A stretch of DNA of 59,110 bases, from NCBI GenBank assembly GCA_000695325.1, contig AVPN01000118.1, forward strand, positions 34,550-93,659, in the 5' to 3' direction. The position numbers and the translations under genes were made by a program. Shown here one piece after another: positions 44,512 through 56,219 of the stretch. Origin of the DNA: Pleurobrachia bachei. Lineage: Eukaryota; Ctenophora; Tentaculata; Cydippida; Pleurobrachiidae. The stretch's first letter is position 1; the number at the start of each line of letters is the position of its first letter. The notes beneath the pieces were generated by a model. That model had not been told where the DNA came from. It made no database searches and saw nothing but the letters and a program-made list of their open reading frames with translations.

Positions 44512-47500
44512 GTATCTGAGAGTAACATTAGATATTGGGGAAGTGATTAAAACGTCGGTACATGGGTTCAACAGAATTTAGCGACACTCATATATGTAAC
44601 ACGATCACGCTTGAAAAAACACATGTGTGTAAACGCACACACACACGCCGCGTAAAACACATCATTCACTTCCATCACAAAACAAAAAACTAAAATAAAT
44701 ACCAAACACCTGTGTTCTTAGGGTTGTTTCTACCCACGAGGCCCACATAATGGAACCATTTAGAGCGAGAGATAAATTGTGTAATAACATTTTTCTGCAT
44801 GCAATGTTTTACCCCCAAATGGAAATATAACCGATATATTATGTTACATCACATTGTTAGGACTCTCTATATTGTTATAGGTCTAGACATAATATGGCGG
44901 TATTAACAGGACACATAAATGTGTGAGTACTACTGCAGTGACCACGTACTGCATCTAAGGTAGCTTTCTGACTGTATGTTCTCTCTTCAGTGTCTAATGT
45001 TTTAGTCGATTTTCACTGTAGCATAGATCTTATAGACGAATATCCGGCAGGCAATATATCCAATAGTTCCTGGAGGAGTAGGGAGATGATTTAGAGGGGA
45101 TAGAGATAAATATTAGAAGGAGTAGAGATGAATATTAGAATGGGTAGAGATGAATTAGTAGGAGTAGAGAGTCATACAGAGAGATGATTTAGGCAATGAT
45201 ATAATGACATAATACTAATTATTGCAGCAGTAGATGGATGGACATTTTAGAACAGAGAAAGAGAGGGAAAAAAAAGTTGCGTAACTATAATGGATTTTCT
45301 ACACATGTTACTCAATTCTCAACCATTAAGAGAGCCTTGAATATACTGTATTCACTGATAGTTCGACCATCGGTTTTGAGTTTAAATTTTAGTCGGTACA
45401 AAGTAGGAATTTGGGTCTAGAATTATAGACCCCACTAGCATAATTTGCCTCTTTCACTTACCGCACATGATAGCGAAAGGATATGACTTATATTTGTACA
45501 ACCGTTTCATCTTGTGACACTGGAACAATCCATACATCCTGAAAATAACATTTATCACTTGTATAATGTACACACAGTGTATAAAACTCTCATGTACATT
45601 TAATTATGAGGCCCCTTGAAATCTTTGCTTCATTGCGCGGGGTGGTCCGTGAACGCGCCAAACCGGTAGACGTACACTAGAGAATTGTATCTCGCGCGTT
45701 ACATTCAGTTTACAATGCAGCCCTTGCCACGTCTGTGAGGAGTAGTAGTACACACTTCAGCTGCAGTAATCCCGTGTGTACAATGTATTCACAGGAGAAG
45801 AAGAGTGTACTCACAAGGCACACCCGTGTATAATGTATTTCTTGTTTCAAACTGCATAATTACTTGGTTTTGAAGACGAAATAGTAGGCAGCGTAGAGGT
45901 AGATGTAGAAACCGGTTGATGCAGCGCTTATGAAACTAGTCCACTGCCTGGGAGGGAGAGAGGGGAGAGTGTTAGTGAGAGAGAGTGCAGGGGAGAGAGT
46001 GCAGCAGGGGAGAGAGTACTGCAGGGGGTAAGAGAGGGAGGAGGTAATTGAAATGTTAAGTGTGGGATTGAGACATCTCTCGCTCCTCCCTCTGCGTCAA
46101 ACTGTACGTAGCTCTCTACCATATGTGCTACCCCCCTCCACCTTCACTTTATTCTTTATTCAATTCTCTCGCGTAAAAAAGGTAAGAAATTAAACCCCTT
46201 AGTAACTCACCTTAAAAAAGCCCCCTCAGCTCCCTCACCCCTCCCCCCTCACAACTTACCAGCGGTAATCCTCGCTGTTCAGTAAGAAGTAGATACACAC
46301 TATTGTAACACAGATGGTAACAATAGCCAGGATAGCATAAACCAACAACATAAATCCGTACACGTAGTAGATCTTGTACGCCCAGAAAGATGTGAAGATA
46401 AAGTACCTGAAATATAGAGCGATATATATATGGGCATATGACGTCATAATATTGACCACATATGGAAGTGAGAACACTTACATTTCAATGAAGACACTAC
46501 CAAATGGCAGAACTCCTCCGGCAGGACAGACCTAAACAAGATAGTGGTTCGTATGGGTCAAGTCTCCCCTATCTGAGAGTAACATCAGATATTGGGGAAG
46601 TGATTAAAACGTCGGTACATGGGTTCAACAGAATTTAGCGACACTCATATATGTAACACGATCACGCTTGAAAAAACACATGTGTGTAAACGCACACACA
46701 CACGCCGCGTAAAACACATCATTCACTTCCATCACAAAACAAAAAACTAAAATAAATACCAAACACCTCATGTTCTAGGGTTGTTTCTATCCACATGATG
46801 GAACCATTTAGAGCGAGAGATAAATTGTGTAATAACATTCTTCTGCATGCAATGTTTTACCCCCAAATGGAAGTATAACCGATATATTATGTTACATCAC
46901 ATTGTTAGGACTTTCCTATATTGTTCATAGGTCTAGACATAATATGGCGGTATTAACAGGACACATAAATGTGTGAGTACTGCAGTGACCACGTACTGCA
47001 TAGGTAGCTTTCTGACTGTATGTTCTCTCATCAATGTCTAAGATGTTTTAGTCGATTTTAACTGTAGCATAGATCTTATAGACAAATATCCGGCAGGCGA
47101 TGTATCCAATAGTTCCTGAAGGAGTAGAGATAATTCAGAAGGGATAGAGAGAGATAGAGAGAGTCAGGCAGAGAGATGATTTAGATCAAAGAGTCAGGCA
47201 GTAATGACATAATACTAATTACTACTGCAGCAGCAGTAGATGGATGGTCATTTTACAACAGAGGAAGAGAGGGAGAGGGAAAAGAAGTTATATTACGATA
47301 ATGGATTTTCTACACACGTAACTCAATTCTCAACCACTACAAAGTTTTAAGAGCCTTGACTAATACTGTATTCACACAGTTCGACCATCAGTTTTTTGAG
47401 TTTTAAATTGTAATCGGTAGTATGAATTTGGGTCTAGAATTATAAACCCCACTAGCACAGTTTGCATCTTTCACTTACCGCACATAATAGCGAAAGGATA

Positions 47501-48503
47501 TGACTTATATTTGTACAACCGTTTCATCTTGTGACACTGGAACAGCCCATACATTCTGAAAATACAACAAACATTTATCACATATACATTGTACACACAG
47601 TGTATAAAACTCTCATGTATACATTTAATTATGAAGCCCCTAGAAATCTTGGCTACACCGAGCGGGGTGGTGGGTGAACGCGCCAATTCGGTAGACGTAC
47701 AGTAGAGAATTGTATCTCGCGCGTTACTTCAAGTTTACAATGCAGCCCTTGCCACGTCTGTGAGGAGTAGTACACACTTCTGCTGCAGTAATCCCGTGTG
47801 TACAATGTATTCGCAAGGCACACCCGTGTATAATATTACTTGTTATGTTCTATATTACTTGGTTTTGAAGACGAAATAGTAGGCAGCAATCTCCATCTAC
47901 ATCTTTGGCCAACTACGTCGCGAATACTTTGATCAGGTCTGCCTGGGAGGGAGAGAGGGGAGAGTGTTAGTGAGAGAGAGTGCAGGGGAGAGATACTGCA
48001 GGGGAGAGAGTACTGCAGGGGGTAAGAGAGGGAGGAGGTAATTGAAATGTTAAGTGTGGGATTGAGACATCTCTCGCTCCTCCCTCTGCGTCAAACTGTA
48101 CGTAGCTCTCTACCATATGTGCTACCCCCCTCCACCTTCACTTTATTCTTTATTCAATTCTCTCGCGTAAAAAAGGTAAGAAATTAAACCCCTTAGTAAC
48201 TCACCTTAAAAAAGCCCCCTCAGCTCCCTCACCCCTCCCCCCTCACAACTTACCAGCGGTAATCCTCGCTGTTCAGTAAGAAGTAGATACACACTATTGT
48301 AACACAGATGGTAACAATAGCCAGGATAGCATAAACCAACAACATAAATCCGTACACGTAGTAGATCTTGTACGCCCAGAAAGATGTGAAGATAAAGTAC
48401 CTGAAATATAGAGCGATATATATATGGGCATATGACGTCATAATATTGACCACATATGGAAGTGAGAACACTTACATTTCAATGAAGACACTACCAAATG
48501 GCT
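44512..48503. repeat. about 2 kb tandem duplication of the 3' end of the TM9SF3-like gene
   Basis: Copy 1 spans about 44512-46510, copy 2 about 46567-48503. Both contain the last exons; a 222 bp block at 46256-46477 is identical to 48250-48471. Copy 2 has indels, a scrambled exon 14 (47881-47938) and a truncated exon 12, whereas copy 1 is intact. Confidence 0.9.
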
Positions 48504-51500
48504 CTTGAGGAGGCCGGTTTCGTTATTTAGCCCCAAGGTACTTGGTAGCAAACTCAGGAATCTGTCTCGGAACCTGGCGAAAAAATAAGTGTAAAATAAT
48601 CGAACCTGCAGAGAGAGAGGGTGAAATATAAGAGATCATCTACACCGTCTAGTGAAAAAAGAGAGGGGGGATATCACATACAAATGTTAATTGTTAAAGC
48701 AATTGCTGCTTAGAAGTACATGTAAACGTGTGTATGAGTGTGTAAACATGATGAAACGTTAGTTTTCTCAATAAAATGTCGGGGTAAAGAGAGTTCAAAG
48801 CAATCAAAACGCAACAGAAGTAGGATGTGATACACACATGTTACATCTTACACAATACACATGCATCTTCCACACATTTTACACATAACAATAAACCACC
48901 GAATGAAGCAAAAGCAACTGAAGCAGAATGTATGTTACATTTGACATGCTAAATGTTACACACACATGATCACACACATGTTCACACACATGTTACACAC
49001 ATACCGGATTGATCCTACAGGGTGGTTCACAGACACACACACCTACACACATGTTACATTTACCGGATTTATCCTGCAGGGTGGATCAAGAGCTCCAGAG
49101 ATGTTCTTTCCAAAGCTGGTTCCTATCATTGTCAGGGGTAGTACGATAAACAGGCAAATTGCAGCAATCGCTATCTGAAATTTCAAATTATAGTTACTTT
49201 CCGGTATTTATAATTTCCCATAATTCCCAGAAACGCAGATGTAACATAATTAAAATCATCTGCTACTAACTAAAATTATTTATCAATTAATACATCATTA
49301 TTAGTAATGTAATAGTTAATTAGATAACTAATTACACTTACCATGCTGGTAAATGGGATGGCCTTAGCGCTGTGATAACTAATAGCAATGAAATTAACGA
49401 AGAAAGAAGTACTGCAAACTAGACCAGGGAAGAAGCTTGCTCCAAAGAGACTCTGCCGGATCCATCGCTTACCACCCAGTTGCGAGTAGAGTGCTCCACC
49501 AACATAACTGAGTAAAATAGTAATGTTGTTATTGAATAAAATATAGTGGTGATTTAAATAGCATTTGACACGAGCTCAGACCTCGTTAAAATGGAGTAAA
49601 ATTTCCTAATCAGGGCATAAAATGGGGTTCCAGTCCCTTACTACGAGCTCAGACCTCGTTAAAATGAAACGATTGCAACCATGCATCCTGAGTTCAAAAC
49701 TCACAGATTTAAGGAGCCAAATTTATTAAAATAGAGGTTCTATGACAATCAATATTCTGCCCTAAATTTAACTAATTTAACTACTGACCCATTAACGGGT
49801 GAGGTTGACGCATAAACAAAGATAGCCGTGGTGAGGATACTTCCCCTCTCTGTCCATAGCTTCTCCATAACAGCCAACATGATGAGGATGAGGGCTGAGA
49901 AGCACAACTGACACCCTGTACCAACTAGAGTGGAGAAGAGGAAACTGCTAGAGGCAGGCCTGAACACGTCCCCGTGAATCTGAGGAGGGGGGTGTTGGTT
50001 TGGCGCGTGGGTGTTAGGTTGGCGGGTAGACACTTTAAAAAAAATGCAATTCTGTAATTATACATCGGATCGGTGGGCTTGACATGATACTGGAGAAGAT
50101 GAACCCCTAATTTCCATGATGCTGTTTACCTGTTTCCATCCGTATTCATCCCCCAGATCTTTCTCAATGTCGTCTAATTCCTCATCTTTACTGTACCTGC
50201 ACGGAGAGAGCGGGAAAAAGTTAGGGATTGGTTGGCTAGGAAATAATTACACAACTACACAGATTGAAGGGGTATATAGCTTGGGCACAAGAGAAAAACA
50301 GTTTCGTGATTATTTTACAAGTATTAAATAATAAGTGTAAACAGTAAATTACACTGTCAGTATAATAAGTGTAAAGTTACCTCTGGTAATCCTTCCTCAG
50401 TGTTCTCATTAGAATCATTGCAACCAGTCCAACCAGGAATATCACCATCATAAAGGAGTTGAAGATACTGAACCAGTGAATCTGGGGAGAGGGGGGGTTG
50501 TTAGCAAAGGGGAGGGGAGGGGGGGTAAGAAGATACTGAACCAGTGAATCTAGGAAGGGGCGGGGGTGGCGAGTGTTAGAAAAGATTGTTATTGTTATTA
50601 TTATTTTTCACCGTCGAGCTAGTTAAGAAGACGAGATAGGGTAGAAGCTGCGAGAGAAAAGAATAGAGAGTGAGAAAAAGGCCAGTCAAGAATAGTAAAA
50701 AGCTGGTAAATAGTTGCGAGGGAAGAGATCAAGAGTGAGAAAAAAGGAGTACGGAGGTCAGCAATAGTAAAATAACTGACTGAAAAAGCGTTGTATTAAT
50801 GTACCTTATGCTTGAAGAATGAAGCATCAAGATACTTCTCAAATCGTTTCTCATATTGCGTTTCAGTTGGCTGCCATATGACTTCATAACTGAATTCTAG
50901 TTCTGTGTCAGCTGTTACTGGTACTTTCTTTTCGATCGACATGGTGACATCCACGATACGGTCATTGTTGTACCCTATCTCTAGCTTCCTGGAGGGAGAG
51001 CGCCGAGCGGGGAGGTTAGTAACAGAGGTCAGAGGGAGGGGGAGGGGGTAGTAACAAATTGACATGGTGACATCCACGATACGGTCATTGTTGTACCCTA
51101 TCTCTAGCTTCCTGGAGGGAGAGCGCCGAGCGGGGAGGTTAGTAACAGAGGTCAGAGGGAGGGGGAGGGGGTAGTAACAAATTGACATGGTGACATCCAC
51201 GATACGGTCATTGTTGTACCCTATCTCTAGCTTCCTGGAGGGAGAGCGCCGAGCGGGGAGGTTAGTAACAGAGGTCAGAGGGAGGGGGAGGGGGTAGTAA
51301 CAAATTGACATGGTGACATCCACGATACGGCAGGCTAGAGGCAGGCCTGAACACGTCCCCGTGAATCTGAGGAGGGGGGTGTTGGTTTGGCGCGTGGGTG
51401 TTAGGTTGGCGGGTAGACACTTTAAAAAAAATGCAATTCTGTAATTATACATCGGATCGGTGGGCTTGACATGATACTGGAGAAGATGAACCCCTAATTT

Positions 51501-54500
51501 CCATGATGCTGTTTACCTGTTTCCATCCGTATTCATCCCCCAGATCTTTCTCAATGTCGTCTAATTCCTCATCTTTACTGTACCTGCACGGAGAGAGCGG
51601 GAAAAAGTTAGGGATTGGTTGGCTAGGAAATAATTACACAACTACACAGATTGAAGGGGTATATAGCTTGGGCACAAGAGAAAAACAGTTTCGTGATTAT
51701 TTTACAAGTATTAAATAATAAGTGTAAACAGTAAATTACACTGTCAGTATAATAAGTGTAAAGTTACCTCTGGTAATCCTTCCTCAGTGTTCTCATTAGA
51801 ATCATTGCAACCAGTCCAACCAGGAATATCACCATCATAAAGGAGTTGAAGATACTGAACCAGTGAATCTGGGGAGAGGGGGGGTTGTTAGCAAAGGGGA
51901 GGGGAGGGGGGGTAAGAAGATACTGAACCAGTGAATCTAGGAAGGGGCGGGGGTGGCGAGTGTTAGAAAAGATTGTTATTGTTATTATTATTTTTCACCG
52001 TCGAGCTAGTTAAGAAGACGAGATAGGGTAGAAGCTGCGAGAGAAAAGAATAGAGAGTGAGAAAAAGGCCAGTCAAGAATAGTAAAAAGCTGGTAAATAG
52101 CTGTGAGGGAAGAGAGCAAGAGTGAGAGAAAAAAGGAGTACGGGGGTAAACAATAGTAAAATAACTGACTGAAAAAGCGTTGTATTAATGTACCTTATGT
52201 TTGAAGAATGAAGCATCAAGATACTTCTCAAATCGTTTCTCATATTGCGTTTCAGTTGGCTGCCATATGACTTCATAACTGAATTCTAGTTCTGTGTCAG
52301 CTGTTACTGGTACTTTCTTTTCGATCGACATGGTGACATCCACGATACGGTCATTGTTGTACCCTATCTCTAGCTTCCTGGAGGGAGAGCGCCGAGCGGG
52401 GAGGTTAGTAACAGAGGTCAGAGGGAGGGGGAGGGGGTAGTAACAAATTGACATGGTGACATCCACGATACGGTCATTAATTGTTGTACCCTATCTCTAG
52501 CTTCCTGGAGGGAGAGCGCCGAGCGGGGAAGTTAGTAACAGAGGTCAGAGGGAGGGGGAGGGGTAGTAACAAATTGACATGGTGACATCCACGATACGGC
52601 AGTGAAACTGTTGGTTGCCCATAGCAACTGTACTTAGCTGTACCCTAGCAACTATTACCTATGAGTCCATACGAAGAATTCATTTTCCACTTCCTCTCCT
52701 ACAATGGCCCAAACTGGCAGGTCATCAAGGTACATTTGGTACCAATAGTGGTTCTTGATGGCATACACGAACAGCCCAACATCCTTCTTGGACAGGGTCT
52801 TGGTGCAATACACCGTGTTGTGCGTGTCCACTGAGAGGGAGGGGGGAGAGGTCAGAGGAGGGATGGGAAAGGGAGTGTGGTTAGAGGAGGGAGTCGCGAG
52901 AGGTGCAATTAGAGAGGAGTTATAAACTCTGAGAGGGAGGGAGAGGTTAGACAGGGTCTTGGTGCAATACACCGTGTTGTGCGTGTCCACTAAGGGGAAG
53001 ATAGGTGCGGTTAGAGGGGGGCAGAAAATAGCGATGAACACATCTTGTGAAGTAAGAGATAGTCTAGATCTGCAGATCTAAGGTTAAGTGGTTTGACACA
53101 TCACATACCACCACATCACATACAACCCCACCCCCATCACTTACTTCTGAATTTGATATCCAGCCCGCTGCAACCCCATCACTTACTTCTGAATTTGATG
53201 TCCAGACCACTGAAGGCCAACTCCACACCAAGGATATTCTCCCCAAGTGTTTCATGGTAATGAGATATGCCCTCTTTTGGACCCTGCCATAGAGAGGATG
53301 ATTATAATTTAGAAAGTTTTAAAGAAAAAACTGCCCTCTCTGAACCGGACCGAAGACTACTATACGTGCGGGACAGTCATGTATTCAGTATTTACCGAAC
53401 CCTCACAGACTGGGGACATTCATTATGACAATAGCAAGATGTAAAACTTTTTTTCGGTTGTTATCCCCCTATCATATATTTAGAATTTACCGAAGCCTCA
53501 AAGACTGAGTACGGTGTGAGCAGGAACCGACCGACACAAGTAAACAACCAATCAGATCTTGTTATTTAGGTCACGTGACTGGTTACCAGCCAGTCAGGGA
53601 CCAGTATTTCAAGATTCGGTCGGTTCCTGATATGGTTACCTTGCAGAATGGGAGAGAGTAGTATTTGTATGTTTCTTGTTGGTTGTGGTATGGCCCCACC
53701 GTATTCATCCATAACACCACCTCCTCCCCCGTCATGTACTGAATGGGGTGGTTGGTGGTTAGAGAGAGAGTGTTAGTTGTTATAGAGGGTACAGGTGGGG
53801 GCTGTCATATACTGAATGGGGTGGTTGGTGGTTAGAGAGAGAGTGTTAGTTGTTATAGAGGGTACAGGTGGGGGCTGTCATATACTGAATGGGGTGGTTG
53901 GTGGTTAGAGAGAGAGTGTTAGTTGTTATAGAGGGTACAGGTGGGGGCTGTCATATACTGAATGGGGTGGTTGGTGGTTAGTGATTGGTGGGGGGGCTTT
54001 CATACACTGAGGGGGTGGTTAGAGAGTGGTGGTTAATGGTTAGAGTCACAAACAAACAAACAAACAAACAAACAAACAAACAAACAAACAAACAAACAAA
54101 CAAACAAACAAACAAACAAACAAACAAACAAACAAACAAACAAACAAACAAACAAACAAACAAACAAACAAACAAACAAACAAACAAACAAACAAACAAA
54201 CAAACAAACAAACAAACAAACAAACAAACAAACAAACAAACAAACAAACAAACAAACAAACAAACAAACAAACAAACAAACAAACAAACAAACAAACAAA
54301 CAAACAAACAAACAAACAAACAAACAAACAAACAAACAAACAAACAAACAAACAAACAAACAAACAAACAAACAAACAAACAAACAAACAAACAAACAAA
54401 CAAACAAACAAACAAACAAACAAACAAACAAACAAACAAACAAACAAACAAACAAACAAACAAACAAACAAACAAACAAACAAACAAACAAACAAACAAA

Positions 54501-55800
54501 CAAACAAACAAACAAACAAACAAACAAACAAACAAACAAACAAACAAACAAACAAACAAACAAACAAACAAACAAACAAACAAACAAACAAACAAACAAA
54601 CAAACAAACAAACAAACAAACAAACAAACAAACAAACAAACAAACAAACAAACAAACAAACAAACAAACAAACAAACAAACAAACAAACAAACAAACAAA
54701 CAAACAAACAAACAAACAAACAAACAAACAAACAAACAAACAAACAAACAAACAAACAAACAAACAAACAAACAAACAAACAAACAAACAAACAAACAAA
54801 CAAACAAACAAACAAACAAACAAACAAACAAACAAACAAACAAACAAACAAACAAACAAACAAACAAACAAACAAACAAACAAACAAACAAACAAACAAA
54901 CAAACAAACAAACAAACAAACAAACAAACAAACAAACAAACAAACAAACAAACAAACAAACAAACAAACAAACAAACAAACAAACAAACAAACAAACAAA
55001 CAAACAAACAAACAAACAAACAAACAAACAAACAAACAAACAAACAAACAAACAAACAAACAAACAAACAAACAAACAAACAAACAAACAAACAAACAAA
55101 CAAACAAACAAACAAACAAACAAACAAACAAACAAACAAACAAACAAACAAACAAACAAACAAACAAACAAACAAACAAACAAACAAACAAACAAACAAA
55201 CAAACAAACAAACAAACAAACAAACAAACAAACAAACAAACAAACAAACAAACAAACAAACAAACAAACAAACAAACAAACAAACAAACAAACAAACAAA
55301 CAAACAAACAAACAAACAAACAAACAAACAAACAAACAAACAAACAAACAAACAAACAAACAAACAAACAAACAAACAAACAAACAAACAAACAAACAAA
55401 CAAACAAACAAACAAACAAACAAACAAACAAACAAACAAACAAACAAACAAACAAACAAACAAACAAACAAACAAACAAACAAACAAACAAACAAACAAA
55501 CAAACAAACAAACAAACAAACAAACAAACAAACAAACAAACAAACAAACAAACAAACAAACAAACAAACAAACAAACAAACAAACAAACAAACAAACAAA
55601 CAAACAAACAAACAAACAAACAAACAAACAAACAAACAAACAAACAAACAAACAAACAAACAAACAAACAAACAAACAAACAAACAAACAAACAAACAAA
55701 CAAACAAACAAACACCCACCTTGTGGTTATGTTCATCACCCTGTACCAGCAGCTGGAAGCACCCAATAAGAACCACCAATAAAACCTTACTACTCGTCAT
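45002..55800 (-). CDS. TM9SF3: transmembrane 9 superfamily protein, TM9SF3-like (about 16 exons)
   Basis: Exons (- strand): 55720-55800 (signal peptide, [20 protein letters not shown]), 53640-53738, 53187-53283, 52659-52830, 50805-50988, 50381-50481, 50130-50196, 49789-49979, 49342-49507, 49064-49174, about 48504-48573, 46482-46531, 46260-46406, 45864-45947, 45462-45538, 45002-45069. The lumenal domain ([30 protein letters not shown]) and the membrane region ([39 protein letters not shown] end) match TM9SF3/EMP70 proteins of Golgi and endosomes. Exons 5-7 also occur at 52194-52377, 51768-51868, 51517-51583, and the 3' exons also at 47048-48400. The exon at 48504 hits a stop, so residues before [11 protein letters not shown] are lost. 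The eighth TM is replaced by [16 protein letters not shown] in both copies. Identity is firm; the model is disturbed by duplications. Confidence 0.9.
48999..49085 (-). repeat. duplicated exon tail and donor in the TM9SF3-like gene
   Basis: On the gene strand, CCCTGCAGGATAAATCCGGT ends exon 49064-49174. A close copy, CCCTGTAGGATCAATCCGGT, follows at about 49002-49025. Confidence 0.75.
49947..52600. repeat. 1387 bp tandem duplication of exons 5-8 (part) plus 121 bp satellites
   Basis: 49947 onward is repeated from 51334 with offset 1387. A block with the exon 5 acceptor (TTGACATGGTGACATCCACG through GAGCGCCGAGCGGGGAGG) is further tandemly repeated: three to four times at 50940-51334 and twice at 52330-52600. 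The exon 6 and 7 copies are intact in both halves; exon 8 is truncated in the second. Confidence 0.92.
52946..52992 (-). repeat. partial copy of the exon 4 start (TM9SF3-like gene)
   Basis: GGACACGCACAACACGGTGT with TTGCACCAAGACCCTGT is the first part of exon 52659-52830, repeated 160 bp upstream in gene sense with its own acceptor-like CTTAG. Confidence 0.8.
53110..53200 (-). repeat. duplicated exon 3 donor (TM9SF3-like gene)
   Basis: GGACATCAAATTCAGAAGTA and GGATATCAAATTCAGAAGTA, each followed by AGTGATGGGG, lie 40 bp apart. The true exon ends at 53187. Confidence 0.8.
53521..53629. mobile_element. hAT-type MITE, full-length
   Basis: CAGGAACCGACCGACACAAG at the left, TCGGTCGGTTCCTG at the right, core TTATTTAGGTCACGTGACTG. 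It ends 4 bp from the splice donor of TM9SF3-like exon 53640-53738. No clear 8 bp duplication remains. Confidence 0.88.
53731..54010 (-). repeat. minisatellite of about 73 bp units copying the exon 2 acceptor
   Basis: TGTCATATACTGAATGGGGT followed by GGTTGGTGGTTAGAGAGAGA-GTGTTAGTTG-TTATAGAGGGTACAGGTGGGGGC, about four units. On the gene strand every unit presents CCCCATTCAG|TA(C/T)ATGAC, so one true and three or more decoy acceptors lie in a row. Confidence 0.88.
54048..55713. repeat. (CAAA)n array, about 416 perfect units
   Basis: About 1.67 kb of ACAA/CAAA tetranucleotide without a single interruption that I could see. It fills most of intron 1 of the TM9SF3-like gene and begins 5 nt after its donor, appearing as (TTTG)n in the transcript. 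The long open frames through it are artefacts of a 4 nt repeat lacking stops. Confidence 0.98.
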
Positions 55801-56219
55801 GATGTATCAACCGATAGGTGTATCTTTCTCTTCTCTCAGTTTACATCCTAATAACAGGAGCGTCATGTGTATTGGGTATTGGGCGCGGGCGTGTCACGTG
55901 TGATAAAAAGAGAAAGGAGTTAGGAGGGGGTACAATTATAATACACGTGTACCGTTTCACAAATTAGTGACGAACATTGTACATTCCTCATCAATCTAAT
56001 CACTGTTGACAGCGCTGTGATAATGAACATCTCTCGGTAAATAAGGCTTAATTAACTGTACAAGCGTTACAAAAAAGAATATAAACATGCTATAAATATA
56101 CAAAAAATAATATATCACTCACAAACAACTTGTTATGTTATGAGAGAGAGGGTCGAACAAGGCAACAACGCACCCGCATCTATCGCTTTATCTCTCACAC
56201 ATAACAACACAACGCAATG

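Noticed and set aside
44348-44581. 77-codon plus-strand frame with a Trp/Gly-rich sequence
   Set aside because: The part shared with 46567-46640 is preserved by the 2 kb duplication, but I find no family match and no convincing exon borders. Left unannotated.
50796-51452. 218-codon minus frame with three copies of a Pro/Leu-rich peptide
   Set aside because: It reads through satellite copies of the exon 5 acceptor and intron; only the last 61 codons are TM9SF3-like exon 5.
53978-55800. Four open frames of about 580-594 codons encoding (LFVC)n or (NKQT)n
   Set aside because: They are translations of the CAAA tetranucleotide array, whose 12 nt super-period lacks stops in these frames. Only the first 27 codons from 55800 are real coding.
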